Below are positions 29,120 to 38,624 of a stretch of 64,000 nucleotides of DNA, one piece after another. This DNA comes from Corynebacterium aurimucosum ATCC 700975 (lineage in GTDB: Bacteria; Actinomycetota; Actinomycetes; Mycobacteriales; Mycobacteriaceae). The translations under genes were made by a program, and so were the position numbers. The notes under the pieces are model-generated. The model saw only the letters and a list, made by a program, of their open reading frames with translations. It ran no database searches and had not been told where the DNA came from. The stretch lies in NCBI RefSeq assembly GCF_007672725.1, contig NZ_VDTC01000002.1:404769-468768 (forward strand). The letters run 5' to 3'. Numbering within the stretch: position 1 is the first letter of the stretch; each line of letters begins with the position of its first letter.

Positions 29120-30103
29120 ATGCTTAAGACATTCCTCAAGCCTGGGTGGGTGCTCTCTCTCATCTTCATCGTCGCGTTTTCCTATTTGTCTTTCACGGTG
29201 CTCGCTCCGTGGCAGCTGAATAAGGACGCGCAGATTGTGGAGCGCAACCACCTCATTGAGGAGGCCTACGACGCCGACCCCCAGCCGGTCACCGAAGTCT
29301 TTTCTGCTGATGGCTCCCTGCACAAGGAGTGGGAACGCGCGGAGCTAACCGGCCACTACCTCTCAGAAGATGAGGTGCTCCTGCGCCTGCGCCCGGTGGA
29401 ATCCGCCCCGGGATTCCAGTCGCTGGTCCCCTTTGAAACCGAGTCTGGTGAAACCTTCCTGGTCAACCGCGGCTGGATGCCCACGGACGAGGGCAACTCC
29501 GTCCCCCACATCGACCCGGCCCCGCAGGGCGAGGTCACCATCGTGGCCATGGCGCGCTACGACGAACGCAAGCACACCTCCGCACCCATTGAGGAACAGG
29601 GATACACGCAGGTCTACTCCATCAATACGGAGCAGATTGCAGAGCTTGTCGACGTCCCCCTCGCCCACGACTACCTCCAACTCTCCCCCGAGCAGCCAGG
29701 TGAGCTGCATGCGCTGCCGGTTCCAAAGCTGGACCGCGGCAACCACTTGTCCTATGGCTACCAGTGGATTGCCTTCGGTGTGATGGCGCCGCTGGGCTTT
29801 GCCTACTTCGTGTGGTCTGAGATCCGGGAGCGCCGCCGCGCCCGCGATGAGGATGCCCTGATTGCTGAGGCCACTGCGGCCGCCACCGGTGCCGGTACCA
29901 GCTCCCCCGATGCGGCTGCGGACGTCGATAGCTCCGCGCACGAGGCTCCTTCCGGCGAGCACTCTGATGCTACGATGCCTGCTGCCCCGCCTTCGACGCC
30001 TGCGGCTGTCACGCAGCCTTCGCGCCGCTCCCGCTCGCGATATGGCTCCGCCAAGCCGGACTTCTACGAGAAGATCCGTGAGCGCGGTCAGGAGCGCTAC
30101 TAG
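29120..30103 (+). CDS. SURF1 family cytochrome oxidase assembly protein
   Basis: 327 residues. An N-terminal membrane helix (KPGWVLSLIFIVAFSYLSF) is followed by the family motif APWQLNKD, the central beta domain with FLVNRGWMPTDEG near residue 115, and a second membrane helix (GYQWIAFGVMAPLGFAYFVW near 215). It helps assemble the haem-copper oxidase of respiration. A tail of about 90 residues, Ala/Ser/Pro-rich and then basic (SRRSRSRYGSAKP), is corynebacterial. Overlaps nothing; 31 bases after the phosphatase. Confidence 0.92.
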   Translation: MLKTFLKPGWVLSLIFIVAFSYLSFTVLAPWQLNKDAQIVERNHLIEEAYDADPQPVTEVFSADGSLHKEWERAELTGHYLSEDEVLLRLRPVESAPGFQSLVPFETESGETFLVNRGWMPTDEGNSVPHIDPAPQGEVTIVAMARYDERKHTSAPIEEQGYTQVYSINTEQIAELVDVPLAHDYLQLSPEQPGELHALPVPKLDRGNHLSYGYQWIAFGVMAPLGFAYFVWSEIRERRRARDEDALIAEATAAATGAGTSSPDAAADVDSSAHEAPSGEHSDATMPAAPPSTPAAVTQPSRRSRSRYGSAKPDFYEKIRERGQERY

Positions 30104-30158
30104 CCTTCCTAGTTCCACGGGCCCACTGGGGCGTCGTGGGATTGCCGTGGATATGCGA

Positions 30159-30194
30159 CAGACCCCCTTTTCGATTCCTCGAAAAGGGGGTCTG
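30159..30194. terminator. Perfect 16-bp hairpin after SURF1 and tRNA-Val
   Basis: CAGACCCCCTTTTCGA is exactly complementary to TCGAAAAGGGGGTCTG around a four-base loop. It lies three bases past the 3' end of the minus-strand tRNA and 55 bases after SURF1, so it can end both transcripts. Confidence 0.8.
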
Positions 30195-30197
30195 AAA

Positions 30198-30273
30198 TGG
30201 TGCGGCCTGAGGGGATCGAACCCCCGACCTACTGGGTGTAAACCAGTTGCTCTTCCAGCTGAGCTAAAGCCGC
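30198..30273 (-). tRNA. tRNA-Val (anticodon TAC)
   Basis: 76 bases including an encoded CCA. The acceptor GCGGCTT pairs with AGGCCGC; the anticodon loop is TTTACAC between ACTGG and CCAGT; the T-arm is GGGGG-TTCGATC-CCCTC. Anticodon TAC decodes GUA/GUG valine codons. It stands alone, with the terminator hairpin at 30159-30194 beside its 3' end. Confidence 0.96.
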
Positions 30274-30382
30274 AGTGCACTGTGTGCTCGCACAAGATTA
30301 GCCTATGGGCACCCGCAGCAACAAATCAGGGTGTAACTAGTCGCTGCGAATGCCGCGTGAGCAGGCATAACCTGCGTTTGCC

Positions 30383-30820
30383 TTAAGGCTTCTTGGTGTA
30401 GCCGCGGGCTACAAGGCAGGAGCCCTGCCACTCACCGAGGCGCTCAGCCTTGGTCTGCACCAGACCAGCCAGCTGTGCGGATTCGGAGATCTCACCGGGC
30501 TCGAGGTTGCCCGGCTTTCCAGCGCCTGGGGTCAGCAGCCAGATACGGCCGGAATCACCCAGGGGACGGGTGGCATCGACCAGCCCATCGACCAAATCGC
30601 CGTCCTCCGCGCGCCACCACAGCAGCACGAGGTCACACAGCTCGTCGGTCTCCTCATCGAGGAAATCCTCCCCCAACACGTCCTCGATGGACTCAGAAAT
30701 CGTGGAGTCACAGTCCTCGTCCCAGCCAAGCTCCAGAGCAATCTGCCCCTCTTCGATGCCGAGCTTGGCTGCAAATCCCGTCACTCGCTGAGTTCCTTCC
30801 GATGAAGTAGTTGATGTCAT
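30383..30820 (-). CDS. DUF3052 protein
   Basis: 145 residues from ATG 30820. A small acidic actinobacterial protein (LGIEEGQIALELGWDEDCD, then WLLTPGAGKPGNLEPGEI near the C-terminus). Its place next to aceE is conserved with mycobacteria. Function unknown. It is divergent from aceE, with about 170 bases between the starts. The fold is probably alpha/beta (LVLLWWRAEDGDLVDGLVDA). Confidence 0.9.
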   Translation of the reverse strand: MTSTTSSEGTQRVTGFAAKLGIEEGQIALELGWDEDCDSTISESIEDVLGEDFLDEETDELCDLVLLWWRAEDGDLVDGLVDATRPLGDSGRIWLLTPGAGKPGNLEPGEISESAQLAGLVQTKAERLGEWQGSCLVARGYTKKP

Positions 30821-30993
30821 GCAGAGTATTTTAACGTCTACGGTGCACTTTTTCGCGACGAACCTCCCCCGATCTTCCCCAGTGGTGGACATTTTCCCCC
30901 ATGAAACCACTCCTGGGGGCCTCCAAATGCCCCGCCGTGAAAGCGGCGCGTATCCTAGGAACAGATCTTTGTACTACGAACCAGGAGGATTTA

Positions 30994-33750
30994 ATGGCCG
31001 ACTTGGACGCCCACAACGGCGACTCCAACTTCCCCATCGTTCGCGATGGCGTGGCAGCATACCTGCACGACTCCGACCCGGAAGAAACCCGCGAGTGGAT
31101 GGACTCCCTCGACGGTCTGCTGGACTCTTCCGATCCGGAGCGCGCCCGCTACCTCATGCTGCGTCTTCTTGAGCGCGCTACCGCCAAGCGCGTGCCGTTG
31201 CCGTCCCTGACGTCCTCGGATTTTGTCAACACCATCCCAACCTCCCTCGAGCCGGAGTTCCCGGGCGATGAGGAATTGGAGAAGCGCTACCGCCGCTGGA
31301 TCCGCTGGAACGCGGCCATCATGGTGCACCGCGCACAGCGCCCGGGCATTGGCGTCGGTGGACACATTTCCACGTACGCAGGCGCTGCCCCGCTGTATGA
31401 GGTGGGCTTGAACCACTTCTTCAAGGGCAAGGACGATCCCTCCGGCGGTGACCAGGTCTTCTTCCAGGGCCACGCTTCACCGGGCGTCTACGCACGCGCC
31501 TTCATGGAAGGCCGCCTCACCGAGGAAGACCTCGACGGTTTCCGCCAGGAGCACTCGCGCGGCGAAGGCAAGGGCCTGCCGTCCTACCCGCACCCGCGCC
31601 TGATGCCGGACTTCTGGGAATTCCCCACCGTGTCCATGGGCCTTGGCCCCATCAACGCCATCTACCAGGCACGCTTCAACAAGTATCTGGAGAAGCGCGG
31701 CATTAAGGACACCTCCAAGCAGCACGTCTGGGCCTTCCTCGGCGACGGCGAGATGGATGAGCCGGAGTCCCGCGGTCTGCTGCAAATGGCGTCCCTCTAC
31801 GAGCTGGACAACCTGACCTTCGTGGTCAACTGCAACCTGCAGCGTCTCGACGGCCCTGTGCGCGGCAATACCCAGATCATTCAGGAGCTGGAGTCCTTCT
31901 TCCGCGGTGCTGGCTGGTCCGTCATCAAGATTGTCTGGGGCCGCGGCTGGGACAAGCTGCTTGAAGCCGATAAGGACGGCGCCCTGGTCAACATCATGAA
32001 CACCACCTCTGATGGTGACTACCAGACCTTCAAGGCTAACGACGGCGCCTACGTCCGCGAGCACTTCTTCGGCCGTGATGAGCGCACGCTCAAGCTGGTT
32101 GAGGACATGTCCGATGATGAGATTTGGGCACTGCGCCGCGGCGGCCACGACTACCGCAAGATCTACGCTGCATACGACAAGGCGTTGAGCTACGCGGGCA
32201 CCGGCCGCCCGACGGTCATCCTGGCCCACACCATTAAGGGCTACGGCTTGGGCCACAACTTCGAGGGCCGCAATGCGACCCACCAGATGAAGAAGCTGAC
32301 GCTGGAGGATCTGAAGCTCTTCCGCGATAAGCAGGGAATCCCGATCAGCGACGAGCAGCTCGAAGCCGATCCGTACCTGCCGCCGTACTACCACCCGGGC
32401 AAGGACGCCCCGGAAATCAAGTACATGCTGGAGCGCCGCAACGAGTTGGGTGGCTTCTTGCCGGAGCGCCGTGAGAACTTCGAAACTCTCACCACCCCGG
32501 ATCTGTCCAAGCTGCGTTCGGTGCGCAAGGGCTCGGGCAAGCAGGACGTGGCAACGACCATGGCTCTGGTGCGTACCTTCAAGGAGCTCATGCGCGATAA
32601 GGAGCTGGGCAAGCGCGTCGTTCCGATCATTCCTGATGAGGCCCGCACCTTCGGCATGGACTCCTGGTTCCCGACTCTCAAGATTTGGAACCCGCGCGGC
32701 CAGAACTACGTCCCGGTGGATCATGACCTCATGCTCTCCTACCGCGAGGCTGCCGACGGCCAGATTCTGCACGAGGGCATTTCTGAGGCAGGCGCAGCCG
32801 CATCCTTCACCGCAGCTGCTACTTCCTACGCCACCCAGGGCGAGGCGATGATTCCGCTGTACATCTTCTACTCGATGTTCGGCTTCCAGCGCACCGGCGA
32901 TGCCTTCTGGGCTGCCGGCGACCAGCTGGGCCGCGGCTTCATCATCGGCGCTACCGCCGGCCGCACCACCCTGACCGGCGAGGGCCTGCAGCACATGGAC
33001 GGCCACTCCCCGATCCTGGCGTCGACCAACCCGGCCGTGGAGGTCTACGACCCAGCCTTCGGCTACGAGATTGCGCACCTGGTTCCGCGCGGTATCGAGC
33101 GCATGTACGGCGAGGACAACGAGCCGATCATGTACTACATCACCGTGTACAACGAGCCGGTCAAGCAGCCTGCCGAGCCGGAGAACCTCGACATCGAGGG
33201 CCTGCACAAGGGCATCTACCACTACAACACCGCCGAGTCCGGCTCCATCCCGGCCAACATCCTGGCCTCTGGCGTGGGCATGTACGAGGCCCTTCGCGCA
33301 CAGGAAATCCTGGCTGAAAGCTACGACGTCAAGGCGTCGCTGTTCTCCGTCACCTCGTGGGTCAAGCTGGCGCGCGACGGCGCTGCCCGCAACAAGGAAG
33401 CTCTGCGCAAGGGCGTTGAGCCCACCGAGGCATTCGCCACCTCCCAGCTCAAGGGCTTCGAGGGACCGTTCGTTGGTGTCTCCGACTTCGCCACAGACCT
33501 GCAGGAGCAGATTCGTCCCTACGTCCCGGGTGACTACATCGTCCTGGGTGCAGACGGCTTCGGCTTCTCTGATACCCGCGAGGGTGCCCGCCGCTACTTC
33601 AACACCGACGCCGAGTCCATCGTCGTCGCAGTCCTCGAGGGCTTGGCTCGCGAGGGCAAGGTGGAGCGCAGCACCGTGGAAAAGGCAGCTCGCGAGCTCA
33701 AGCTCGACGACCCGACGTCCACCCTCTCCACGTCCTCCGATGAGGACTAA
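30994..33750 (+). CDS. aceE: Pyruvate dehydrogenase E1 component (homodimeric)
   Basis: 918 residues, typical for the homodimeric E1 of actinobacteria. It decarboxylates pyruvate on thiamine diphosphate and loads the lipoyl domain of E2. The ThDP motif [10 protein letters not shown] begins near residue 250 and closes with [10 protein letters not shown]; the E1 glutamate sits in [10 protein letters not shown] near residue 596. AGGAGG eight bases before ATG 30994 fixes the start against a longer frame from 30901. The GCGTATCCTAGG stretch near 30950 is a possible -10 region. Confidence 0.97.
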   Translation: MADLDAHNGDSNFPIVRDGVAAYLHDSDPEETREWMDSLDGLLDSSDPERARYLMLRLLERATAKRVPLPSLTSSDFVNTIPTSLEPEFPGDEELEKRYRRWIRWNAAIMVHRAQRPGIGVGGHISTYAGAAPLYEVGLNHFFKGKDDPSGGDQVFFQGHASPGVYARAFMEGRLTEEDLDGFRQEHSRGEGKGLPSYPHPRLMPDFWEFPTVSMGLGPINAIYQARFNKYLEKRGIKDTSKQHVWAFLGDGEMDEPESRGLLQMASLYELDNLTFVVNCNLQRLDGPVRGNTQIIQELESFFRGAGWSVIKIVWGRGWDKLLEADKDGALVNIMNTTSDGDYQTFKANDGAYVREHFFGRDERTLKLVEDMSDDEIWALRRGGHDYRKIYAAYDKALSYAGTGRPTVILAHTIKGYGLGHNFEGRNATHQMKKLTLEDLKLFRDKQGIPISDEQLEADPYLPPYYHPGKDAPEIKYMLERRNELGGFLPERRENFETLTTPDLSKLRSVRKGSGKQDVATTMALVRTFKELMRDKELGKRVVPIIPDEARTFGMDSWFPTLKIWNPRGQNYVPVDHDLMLSYREAADGQILHEGISEAGAAASFTAAATSYATQGEAMIPLYIFYSMFGFQRTGDAFWAAGDQLGRGFIIGATAGRTTLTGEGLQHMDGHSPILASTNPAVEVYDPAFGYEIAHLVPRGIERMYGEDNEPIMYYITVYNEPVKQPAEPENLDIEGLHKGIYHYNTAESGSIPANILASGVGMYEALRAQEILAESYDVKASLFSVTSWVKLARDGAARNKEALRKGVEPTEAFATSQLKGFEGPFVGVSDFATDLQEQIRPYVPGDYIVLGADGFGFSDTREGARRYFNTDAESIVVAVLEGLAREGKVERSTVEKAARELKLDDPTSTLSTSSDED

Positions 33751-33769
33751 GGCTAGAGCTTAAAGCCTC

Positions 33770-33800
33770 AAGCCCCTTCTGCCTGAGCAGGAGGGGCTTT
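33770..33800 (+). terminator. aceE terminator hairpin
   Basis: AAGCCCCTTCT pairs with AGGAGGGGCTT (one mismatch) around GCCTGAGC, followed by a short T-rich stretch. It starts 20 bases after the aceE stop. Confidence 0.75.
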
Positions 33801-33822
33801 CTCATGTTCAACTCATGTTCAA
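33801..33822. repeat. 11-bp tandem duplication
   Basis: CTCATGTTCAA occurs twice without a gap (33801-33811 and 33812-33822), directly after the aceE terminator. It looks like a recent slippage event and has no clear function. Confidence 0.75.
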
Positions 33823-33832
33823 GCCGAGGGGC

Positions 33833-33903
33833 AACTGCCCTTGTTGCCAAAGTTCTGGCCAGATCTTGAAACAGAGGCTATAACTTTGGCAGAACGGGCA
33901 GTT
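33833..33903. repeat. Two-step inverted repeat, 71 bp
   Basis: The outer arms AACTGCCC/GGGCAGTT and inner arms GCCAAAGTT/AACTTTGGC are each perfect, separated by a five-base mismatched bulge, around a 27-base loop. It lies between aceE and the convergent hydrolase gene. It could be a second terminator, an RNA structure, or a remnant of a small mobile repeat. No T-run follows. Confidence 0.65.
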
Positions 33904-33965
33904 CGGGCACCGCGCATGGCCCAACCGCCGCCGGCACAAGCCTCTGCCAAAATCAGCAGCAGACC

Positions 33966-34979
33966 CTAGCTGCCCAGCACTCCATCGAGGACGCGCCCCA
34001 ACGCCTTGGAGACCTCGCTGGGCTCCTCCAAAATCACCATGTGCCCGGCGCCGTCAATGACAGTCAGGGTGGAGTCCGGCCAGTGACGGGCAATGACCTC
34101 CGATTGGCGGTGCGGAGTCACGATGTCAAGGCTGCCCACCACAATTTCGCCCGGCACGTTTCTAAGCCTGGCCGCCGCGCCGAACTCGGAGTGCTCCACC
34201 AAGTCATCGAAGAAGCCCGCGTAGCTCGACATCGGGGTATCCAACAGCATCGCCACGTGGAATTGCAGTTTGTCCATCTGCGGGAAGCCCTGCAGCAGCG
34301 CCGCGAAGGCCGGGGCGATGAGTGCGGCGGCCTCGAAGCGCACGCGGTTGAGCCGGCTCGGCAACCTCAAACAGACGCGATAGACCATGCCCAGAGTCTT
34401 CGATTCCAAGACACGTGCCACGCCCTCGGCCGCAAAGCGCTGCATCGAGGTAGCCACCAGCGTCATGCCCTTAACGCGGTGAAAAACCTCCCGCGGAGCG
34501 CGCCGCAGCAGGTTAAGCGCAATCATTCCGCCCATCGAGTGCCCAAGCAGCACCAACGGCCCCTCGGCGGCGCGCTCAGCGATGACGGCCAGCACGTCAT
34601 CGGCCGCGCCCCGAACCGTGCACTGCGCGGGAGTGACGTGGGTGGATTGGCCGTGGCCGCGGACGTCGACAAGCAGGCAGCGCACCGAAGGGTAGTTGCG
34701 GCGCACGTCGTTGACCTGGGAGTAGAAGCTCTCAGCAGACAAGCAGTAGCCGTGGATAAAAACCACGGTGACCTCCGCGTCCTGCGGGCCTACCTCGTAC
34801 CACGCCACGCGCACGCCGTCGTTGTCCACGAAGCCCGAGTCCTTCGCCCCGGTCAGGCCCGGCTCTGTCGTGAGATCATGCAACTGATCGTGGACGGTGT
34901 GCTCGATGGAGCGCATGCGGGGGCGGGCCCGGCGCGACCAGCTGCGGGCGATGGCGGAGGAACGTGCTCGAATAACCAT
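33966..34979 (-). CDS. Alpha/beta hydrolase
   Basis: 337 residues. The catalytic triad is S148 in LLGHSMGG, D285 in VGSLDIVTP and H313 in GAGHMVILEE; the oxyanion segment is VFIHGYCLSAESF near residue 74. The N-terminal 30 residues are Arg-rich (RARSSAIARSWSRRARPR), so translation may begin at the internal Met 22. Substrate unknown; esterase or lipase activity is likely. Divergent from the ACP gene with a 26-base gap. Confidence 0.85.
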   Translation of the reverse strand: MVIRARSSAIARSWSRRARPRMRSIEHTVHDQLHDLTTEPGLTGAKDSGFVDNDGVRVAWYEVGPQDAEVTVVFIHGYCLSAESFYSQVNDVRRNYPSVRCLLVDVRGHGQSTHVTPAQCTVRGAADDVLAVIAERAAEGPLVLLGHSMGGMIALNLLRRAPREVFHRVKGMTLVATSMQRFAAEGVARVLESKTLGMVYRVCLRLPSRLNRVRFEAAALIAPAFAALLQGFPQMDKLQFHVAMLLDTPMSSYAGFFDDLVEHSEFGAAARLRNVPGEIVVGSLDIVTPHRQSEVIARHWPDSTLTVIDGAGHMVILEEPSEVSKALGRVLDGVLGS

Positions 34980-35005
34980 GACATTTCAATACTAGACTGG
35001 GCCCC

Positions 35006-35308
35006 ATGGCTAATGACCTTTCAGCGCAACTCCAAGCCCGCTTCGGCTCCGCGCCGGCAGAAGAAAAAGAAGCTTCCCCAGCCGGGGACGCATACGGCGA
35101 GCTCACTCGCCTCATCACGAAGGTGACCGGCGTGGAGGAAGGCCTAGAGCGCGAAGCGAAACTAGAGGACCTGGGGGTTGAATCGCTCGAGCGCATCGAA
35201 TTAGCCGTGCGCCTCGAGGAAGCCTGCGGAGTCCGCCTCAACGAAGAAACCATGCTCTCCGTCACCACGGTGGGCGAACTTGCTGATTATGTGGAGGAAC
35301 ACTCGTGA
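35006..35308 (+). CDS. Acyl carrier protein
   Basis: 100 residues with a 25-residue leader rich in Ala/Glu before the ACP fold. The phosphopantetheine serine is S60 in LGVESLERIEL, where most ACPs have DSL; Glu for Asp is tolerated. It is a second-type ACP, not beside fatty acid synthase genes. It overlaps the HAD gene by four bases (GTGA), so the pair is coupled. Confidence 0.85.
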   Translation: MANDLSAQLQARFGSAPAEEKEASPAGDAYGELTRLITKVTGVEEGLEREAKLEDLGVESLERIELAVRLEEACGVRLNEETMLSVTTVGELADYVEEHS

Positions 35309-36084
35309 TTTCCTATCTCTCAGACATGGACGGCGTCCTCATCAAAGAAGGGGAGATGATTCCCGGCGCGGATAAATTCATCCAGGCGCTGAAGGATAAC
35401 AACATCGAGTACATGGTGCTCACGAACAACTCGATGTCCACCCCGCGGGATCTCTCCGCACGTCTGAAGAACACTGGTCTGGACATCCCGGCGGAGCGCA
35501 TCTGGACCTCGGCGACGGCCACGGCGGCCTTCCTGTCCACCCAGGCTGGCCTCTCCACGGCCTACGTCGTGGGCGAGTCCGGGCTGACCACCGCTCTGCA
35601 CGAGGCCGGCTGGATTCTCAATGACCGCGACGCGGACTTCGTGGTCTTGGGTGAGACCCGCACCTATTCTTTTGAAGCCATCACCACGGCTATCAACCTC
35701 ATCCGCAACGGCGCGCGGTTCATCGCGACCAACCCGGACGTCACGGGCCCGGCCCCGCAGGGCGTGCTGCCGGCCACGGGTGCTGTCGCGGCACTCATTA
35801 CTGCGGCGACCAACCGCGAGCCTTACTACGTGGGCAAGCCGAACCCCGTCATGATGCGCAGCGCTTTGAATAACATCGGCGCGCACTCGGAGAATACCGT
35901 CATGATCGGTGACCGCATGGATACCGACGTCAAGTCGGGATTGGAGGCAGGCATGCGCAGCATCCTGGTGCGTTCAGGCATCAGTGATGACAGCATCATC
36001 GAGCGCTACCCTTTCCGCCCGACTCACGTCATCGACTCTGTGGCGGAGCTTCCAGAGCGCATCCTCGATCCCTTCGCGGACTAG
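35305..36084 (+). CDS. HAD-IIA phosphatase (NagD-like)
   Basis: 259 residues from GTG 35305. HAD motifs: SDMDGVLI (nucleophile D7, acid D9), LTNNSMSTPRD, the lysine in VGKPNPVMM, and IGDRMDTDVKSG near residue 200. The class IIA cap lies between. It removes phosphate from small molecules such as nucleotides or sugar phosphates. Coupling to an ACP is unusual; the pair may serve an acyl or phosphopantetheine salvage step, but that is inference. Confidence 0.9.
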   Translation: MISYLSDMDGVLIKEGEMIPGADKFIQALKDNNIEYMVLTNNSMSTPRDLSARLKNTGLDIPAERIWTSATATAAFLSTQAGLSTAYVVGESGLTTALHEAGWILNDRDADFVVLGETRTYSFEAITTAINLIRNGARFIATNPDVTGPAPQGVLPATGAVAALITAATNREPYYVGKPNPVMMRSALNNIGAHSENTVMIGDRMDTDVKSGLEAGMRSILVRSGISDDSIIERYPFRPTHVIDSVAELPERILDPFAD

Positions 36085-36087
36085 GAC

Positions 36088-36522
36088 TTAGACCGCACGC
36101 TTGACGACGCCCCTGAACCCGTACTCCCCCGCCAACATCTCCACGGCGCGGCCCAGCGCGTCCAGTTCGCTGGGCGTTCCCGTAATGACTTGCTGGCAGC
36201 CGATTCCGAGACCATCTGCGTTGTCGGGAACGCGGCCGCTAAGCGGATCCCATACTGGGTCGCGGTGCCAACGGGTACACCATTGGGCGGTCAGCGGGTC
36301 ATCACCAGGCACTATGAACTCGCTTTCGCTGCTGATGCAGCGCGCCATGGCGCGCTCGATGGCAGGGCGCAGACTGCGCGGCATGCCCGAGATCTGCAGC
36401 ACGGCGGTACAGACCTCACCGCAGGCGCGGTTGGGCCAGCTATCTGCCGGGCTGCCAAGTGGGGTGGCTGAAGCGGCCGGCGCGGTAGCACCGGCCCGCT
36501 GCGGGTGAACGCGTTGATTCAC
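36088..36522 (-). CDS. Hypothetical protein
   Basis: 144 residues from a GTG start. It is convergent with the HAD gene, 3 bases apart. The protein has Trp- and Cys-bearing segments (AQWCTRWHRDPVWDPL) and a C-terminal helix-rich part. An AAGGAG lies almost against the GTG, closer than normal, so the true start may be further in. I do not recognise the family. Confidence 0.55.
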   Translation of the reverse strand: MNQRVHPQRAGATAPAASATPLGSPADSWPNRACGEVCTAVLQISGMPRSLRPAIERAMARCISSESEFIVPGDDPLTAQWCTRWHRDPVWDPLSGRVPDNADGLGIGCQQVITGTPSELDALGRAVEMLAGEYGFRGVVKRAV

Positions 36523-36921
36523 TCCTTAAACTCCTTTGACGTGCGAGTGATGGCACGCCGGCATGCGCCGACGCAAGACGAGCTTCGTCTTCCCCTACGA
36601 ACTTGTCTTCATCACGTCACTCGCGCCGAGGCGCGAACACCGCTTGGTGCGACCGCAGTATGCGGCCACACGGTGCGTCGTTGTGCGCCCACAATTTTCC
36701 CCCGCCACTTGAGCCACAACAACCCTCAACCTGCGCTTAAGCCCCCACAGACTCAACAAGAACTTGAGACTTCCACCCCGAAAATCGCCCCATCAATCAC
36801 TTCAGTCACATAAGTCAACGCATGCAACACGCACTCGTTGTCGCCACAGCTACCCCACTACCCCCGTTGCGGCGCCCTACGGTACGCCGCGACGACGCTC
36901 AACACCGTCATGCCACCCTGG
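36523..36921. other. Gene-free interval of 399 bases
   Basis: No open frame with protein-like composition on either strand. It contains a small GCGGCG...CGCCGC stem near 36869-36890 without a T-run. The flanking minus-strand genes point away into it and out of it. I see no clear promoter. Confidence 0.5.
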
Positions 36922-37725
36922 CTAGCCCGCCTGGCACTCCTGCCAGATGGCCGTGTTGGTCTCGGCCCACAAAGGCTTGCACCACTCGCCAAAATCGCGG
37001 TCCGTCAGCGCAACCATGGCCCAGTCACCAGCCACCCACAGGTAGGTACCGCTCATGCCGAAATGCCCCACGGCATCGGCGGGCAAGCCACCCATCCACT
37101 GCTGCTTCTCGCCATGGATTTCAAAGCCCAGCCCCCACGTACAGTCTTTGAAGCTGCCATAGCCGGGAACAATGCCGCGCAGTCCCGGAAACTGGACGCT
37201 GCGCATCTCTTCCACGGTCGAAAAATCGAGCAGCCGCGGCGAATAGACCTCGCCGGCAAAGGCAACGAGATCCTCCACGCTGGAGACCAAGCCATGGCCC
37301 GCTGACCCCTCCAGAGTTGTAGCCTGCATGCCCAGAGGAGCACACACGCCTTCAGCAAGGTATTCAGCAAATGGAATCTCGGTGGCCTTTTCTACTTCCT
37401 CGGCGGCCCATTCATAGCCGGCCGAGGAGTAGATTCGGCGCTCCCCTACGGGCTTCTGTGGCTCGCGCGAATCAAAGCCCACGCCCGAGGCATGTGCCAA
37501 GAGGTGGCGCAGCGTGGAGCCATCCGGACCAGCAGGCTGGTCGAGCTCCACCGCGCCTTCTTCCACAGCCACCATTACCCCATAGGCGGCCACCAACTTG
37601 GTCACGGACGCCACAGGGAAACGGCGGGAGGTATCCCCCACCTGCTCAACCACTTCGCCGCGGTACAGCAAGGCGGCGGCAACGGTATCGACTGGCCAGG
37701 AATCAAGAGAAGAAAAAGCGCTCAT
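36922..37725 (-). CDS. Serine hydrolase of the beta-lactamase fold
   Basis: 267 residues, no signal peptide. The nucleophile motif SxxK is S40-V-T-K43. The second motif reads IYSSAGYE near residue 114, and the third (KTG-like) position HFGMSGTY near 222. Family members act on peptidoglycan or esters. It lies 10 bases downstream of the Excalibur protein gene on the same strand, so both probably share a transcript and may act at the envelope, although this protein seems cytoplasmic. Confidence 0.82.
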   Translation of the reverse strand: MSAFSSLDSWPVDTVAAALLYRGEVVEQVGDTSRRFPVASVTKLVAAYGVMVAVEEGAVELDQPAGPDGSTLRHLLAHASGVGFDSREPQKPVGERRIYSSAGYEWAAEEVEKATEIPFAEYLAEGVCAPLGMQATTLEGSAGHGLVSSVEDLVAFAGEVYSPRLLDFSTVEEMRSVQFPGLRGIVPGYGSFKDCTWGLGFEIHGEKQQWMGGLPADAVGHFGMSGTYLWVAGDWAMVALTDRDFGEWCKPLWAETNTAIWQECQAG

Positions 37726-37735
37726 GCGCTCCAGC

Positions 37736-38368
37736 TTAACGAGGATCGCGCTCGCAGCCTACGCCATCACCATCGCGGTCGAACTTGGAGCGGAAACCTG
37801 GCTCACCCGCATAGATCGGGCGGCCTAGTGCGTTCCACACGTCTGCGCAGCGAGTAAAGGACGCGGGGGCAGGCTTCGGGGCCGGAGCCGGCTTAGGTGC
37901 GGGAGCCGGCTTGGGCGCCGGGGCTGGAGCAGGCGCCGGAGCTGGCTTCGGCGCGGGGGCAGGGGCAGGGGCAGGGGCAGGCTGCGGTGCAGGAGCAGGT
38001 GCCGGAGCTGGTGCCGGCGGAGAGGGGATGATGCCTGGCAGCGGGTTCGGAATGATGCGCTGCTGCACCGCCCAGTACACGCCGCCGGCGGCAGCCGCGA
38101 GGACCGCTGCGGTAATGCCTACGCCGAGCGCAATCATTTCGCCTTCGGAGGACTGCTGGAATTCGGCGTCATCCTCGTCCTTGTTGGAGGAGCCAGAACC
38201 CTGGCTCGAGGAATCAGCTTCCTGGGAGGAGGAGTCAGACTCGGAGGAAACCGTTGCGGTTGGCTCGGAGTTAGGGGCCGTGGTCTCCGCCTGAGCAGGA
38301 ACAACAACGGACAGTGCGACAGATACAGAAACAGAGGCGGCGAGAACCGCGCGAGAGAACTTCTTCAT
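37736..38368 (-). CDS. Secreted Excalibur-domain protein with Pro/Ala repeats
   Basis: 210 residues. Signal peptide (KKFSRAVLAASVSVSVALSVVVPAQA), then a Ser/Glu-rich stretch, one membrane segment (LGVGITAAVLAAAAGGVYWAV near residue 85), then about 55 residues of PAPAPKPA repeats spanning a wall, and an Excalibur calcium-binding domain at the end (RCADVWNALG ... DRDGDGVGCE). A TATAAC element lies about 10-15 bases before the ATG, so the message may be nearly leaderless. Confidence 0.9.
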   Translation of the reverse strand: MKKFSRAVLAASVSVSVALSVVVPAQAETTAPNSEPTATVSSESDSSSQEADSSSQGSGSSNKDEDDAEFQQSSEGEMIALGVGITAAVLAAAAGGVYWAVQQRIIPNPLPGIIPSPPAPAPAPAPAPQPAPAPAPAPAPKPAPAPAPAPAPKPAPAPKPAPAPKPAPASFTRCADVWNALGRPIYAGEPGFRSKFDRDGDGVGCERDPR

Positions 38369-38624
38369 AAACTCAAGTTATATCCTGCAGCACTACCCCG
38401 CAGGAAATCGCACAAATCCGAGGGCTACATCACGCCGGAAAGCCACAGCGAGCTGGAAGCCAGCAGCGGGCTACACCGCATGAGTTAACGGATGAGCCCG
38501 CCGCGCCGATATCAAAAATGTAGCGCATTTCGTCGCTGCACTTCCCTATCACTCATATCTCTGGTGCGCCCTCTCCACGCGCCTCTCTCATTTCTTTGCG
38601 GCGCCTCTCGGTGATGCCGCGGAG

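Noticed and set aside
36505..36813. Open frame of 102 codons in the gap before the serine hydrolase
   Set aside because: Thr/Pro/His-rich composition, no ribosome binding site and no recognisable domain.
37862..38030. CG-rich periodic stretch as a DNA repeat element
   Set aside because: It encodes the Pro/Ala/Lys wall-spanning repeats of the Excalibur protein and needs no other explanation.
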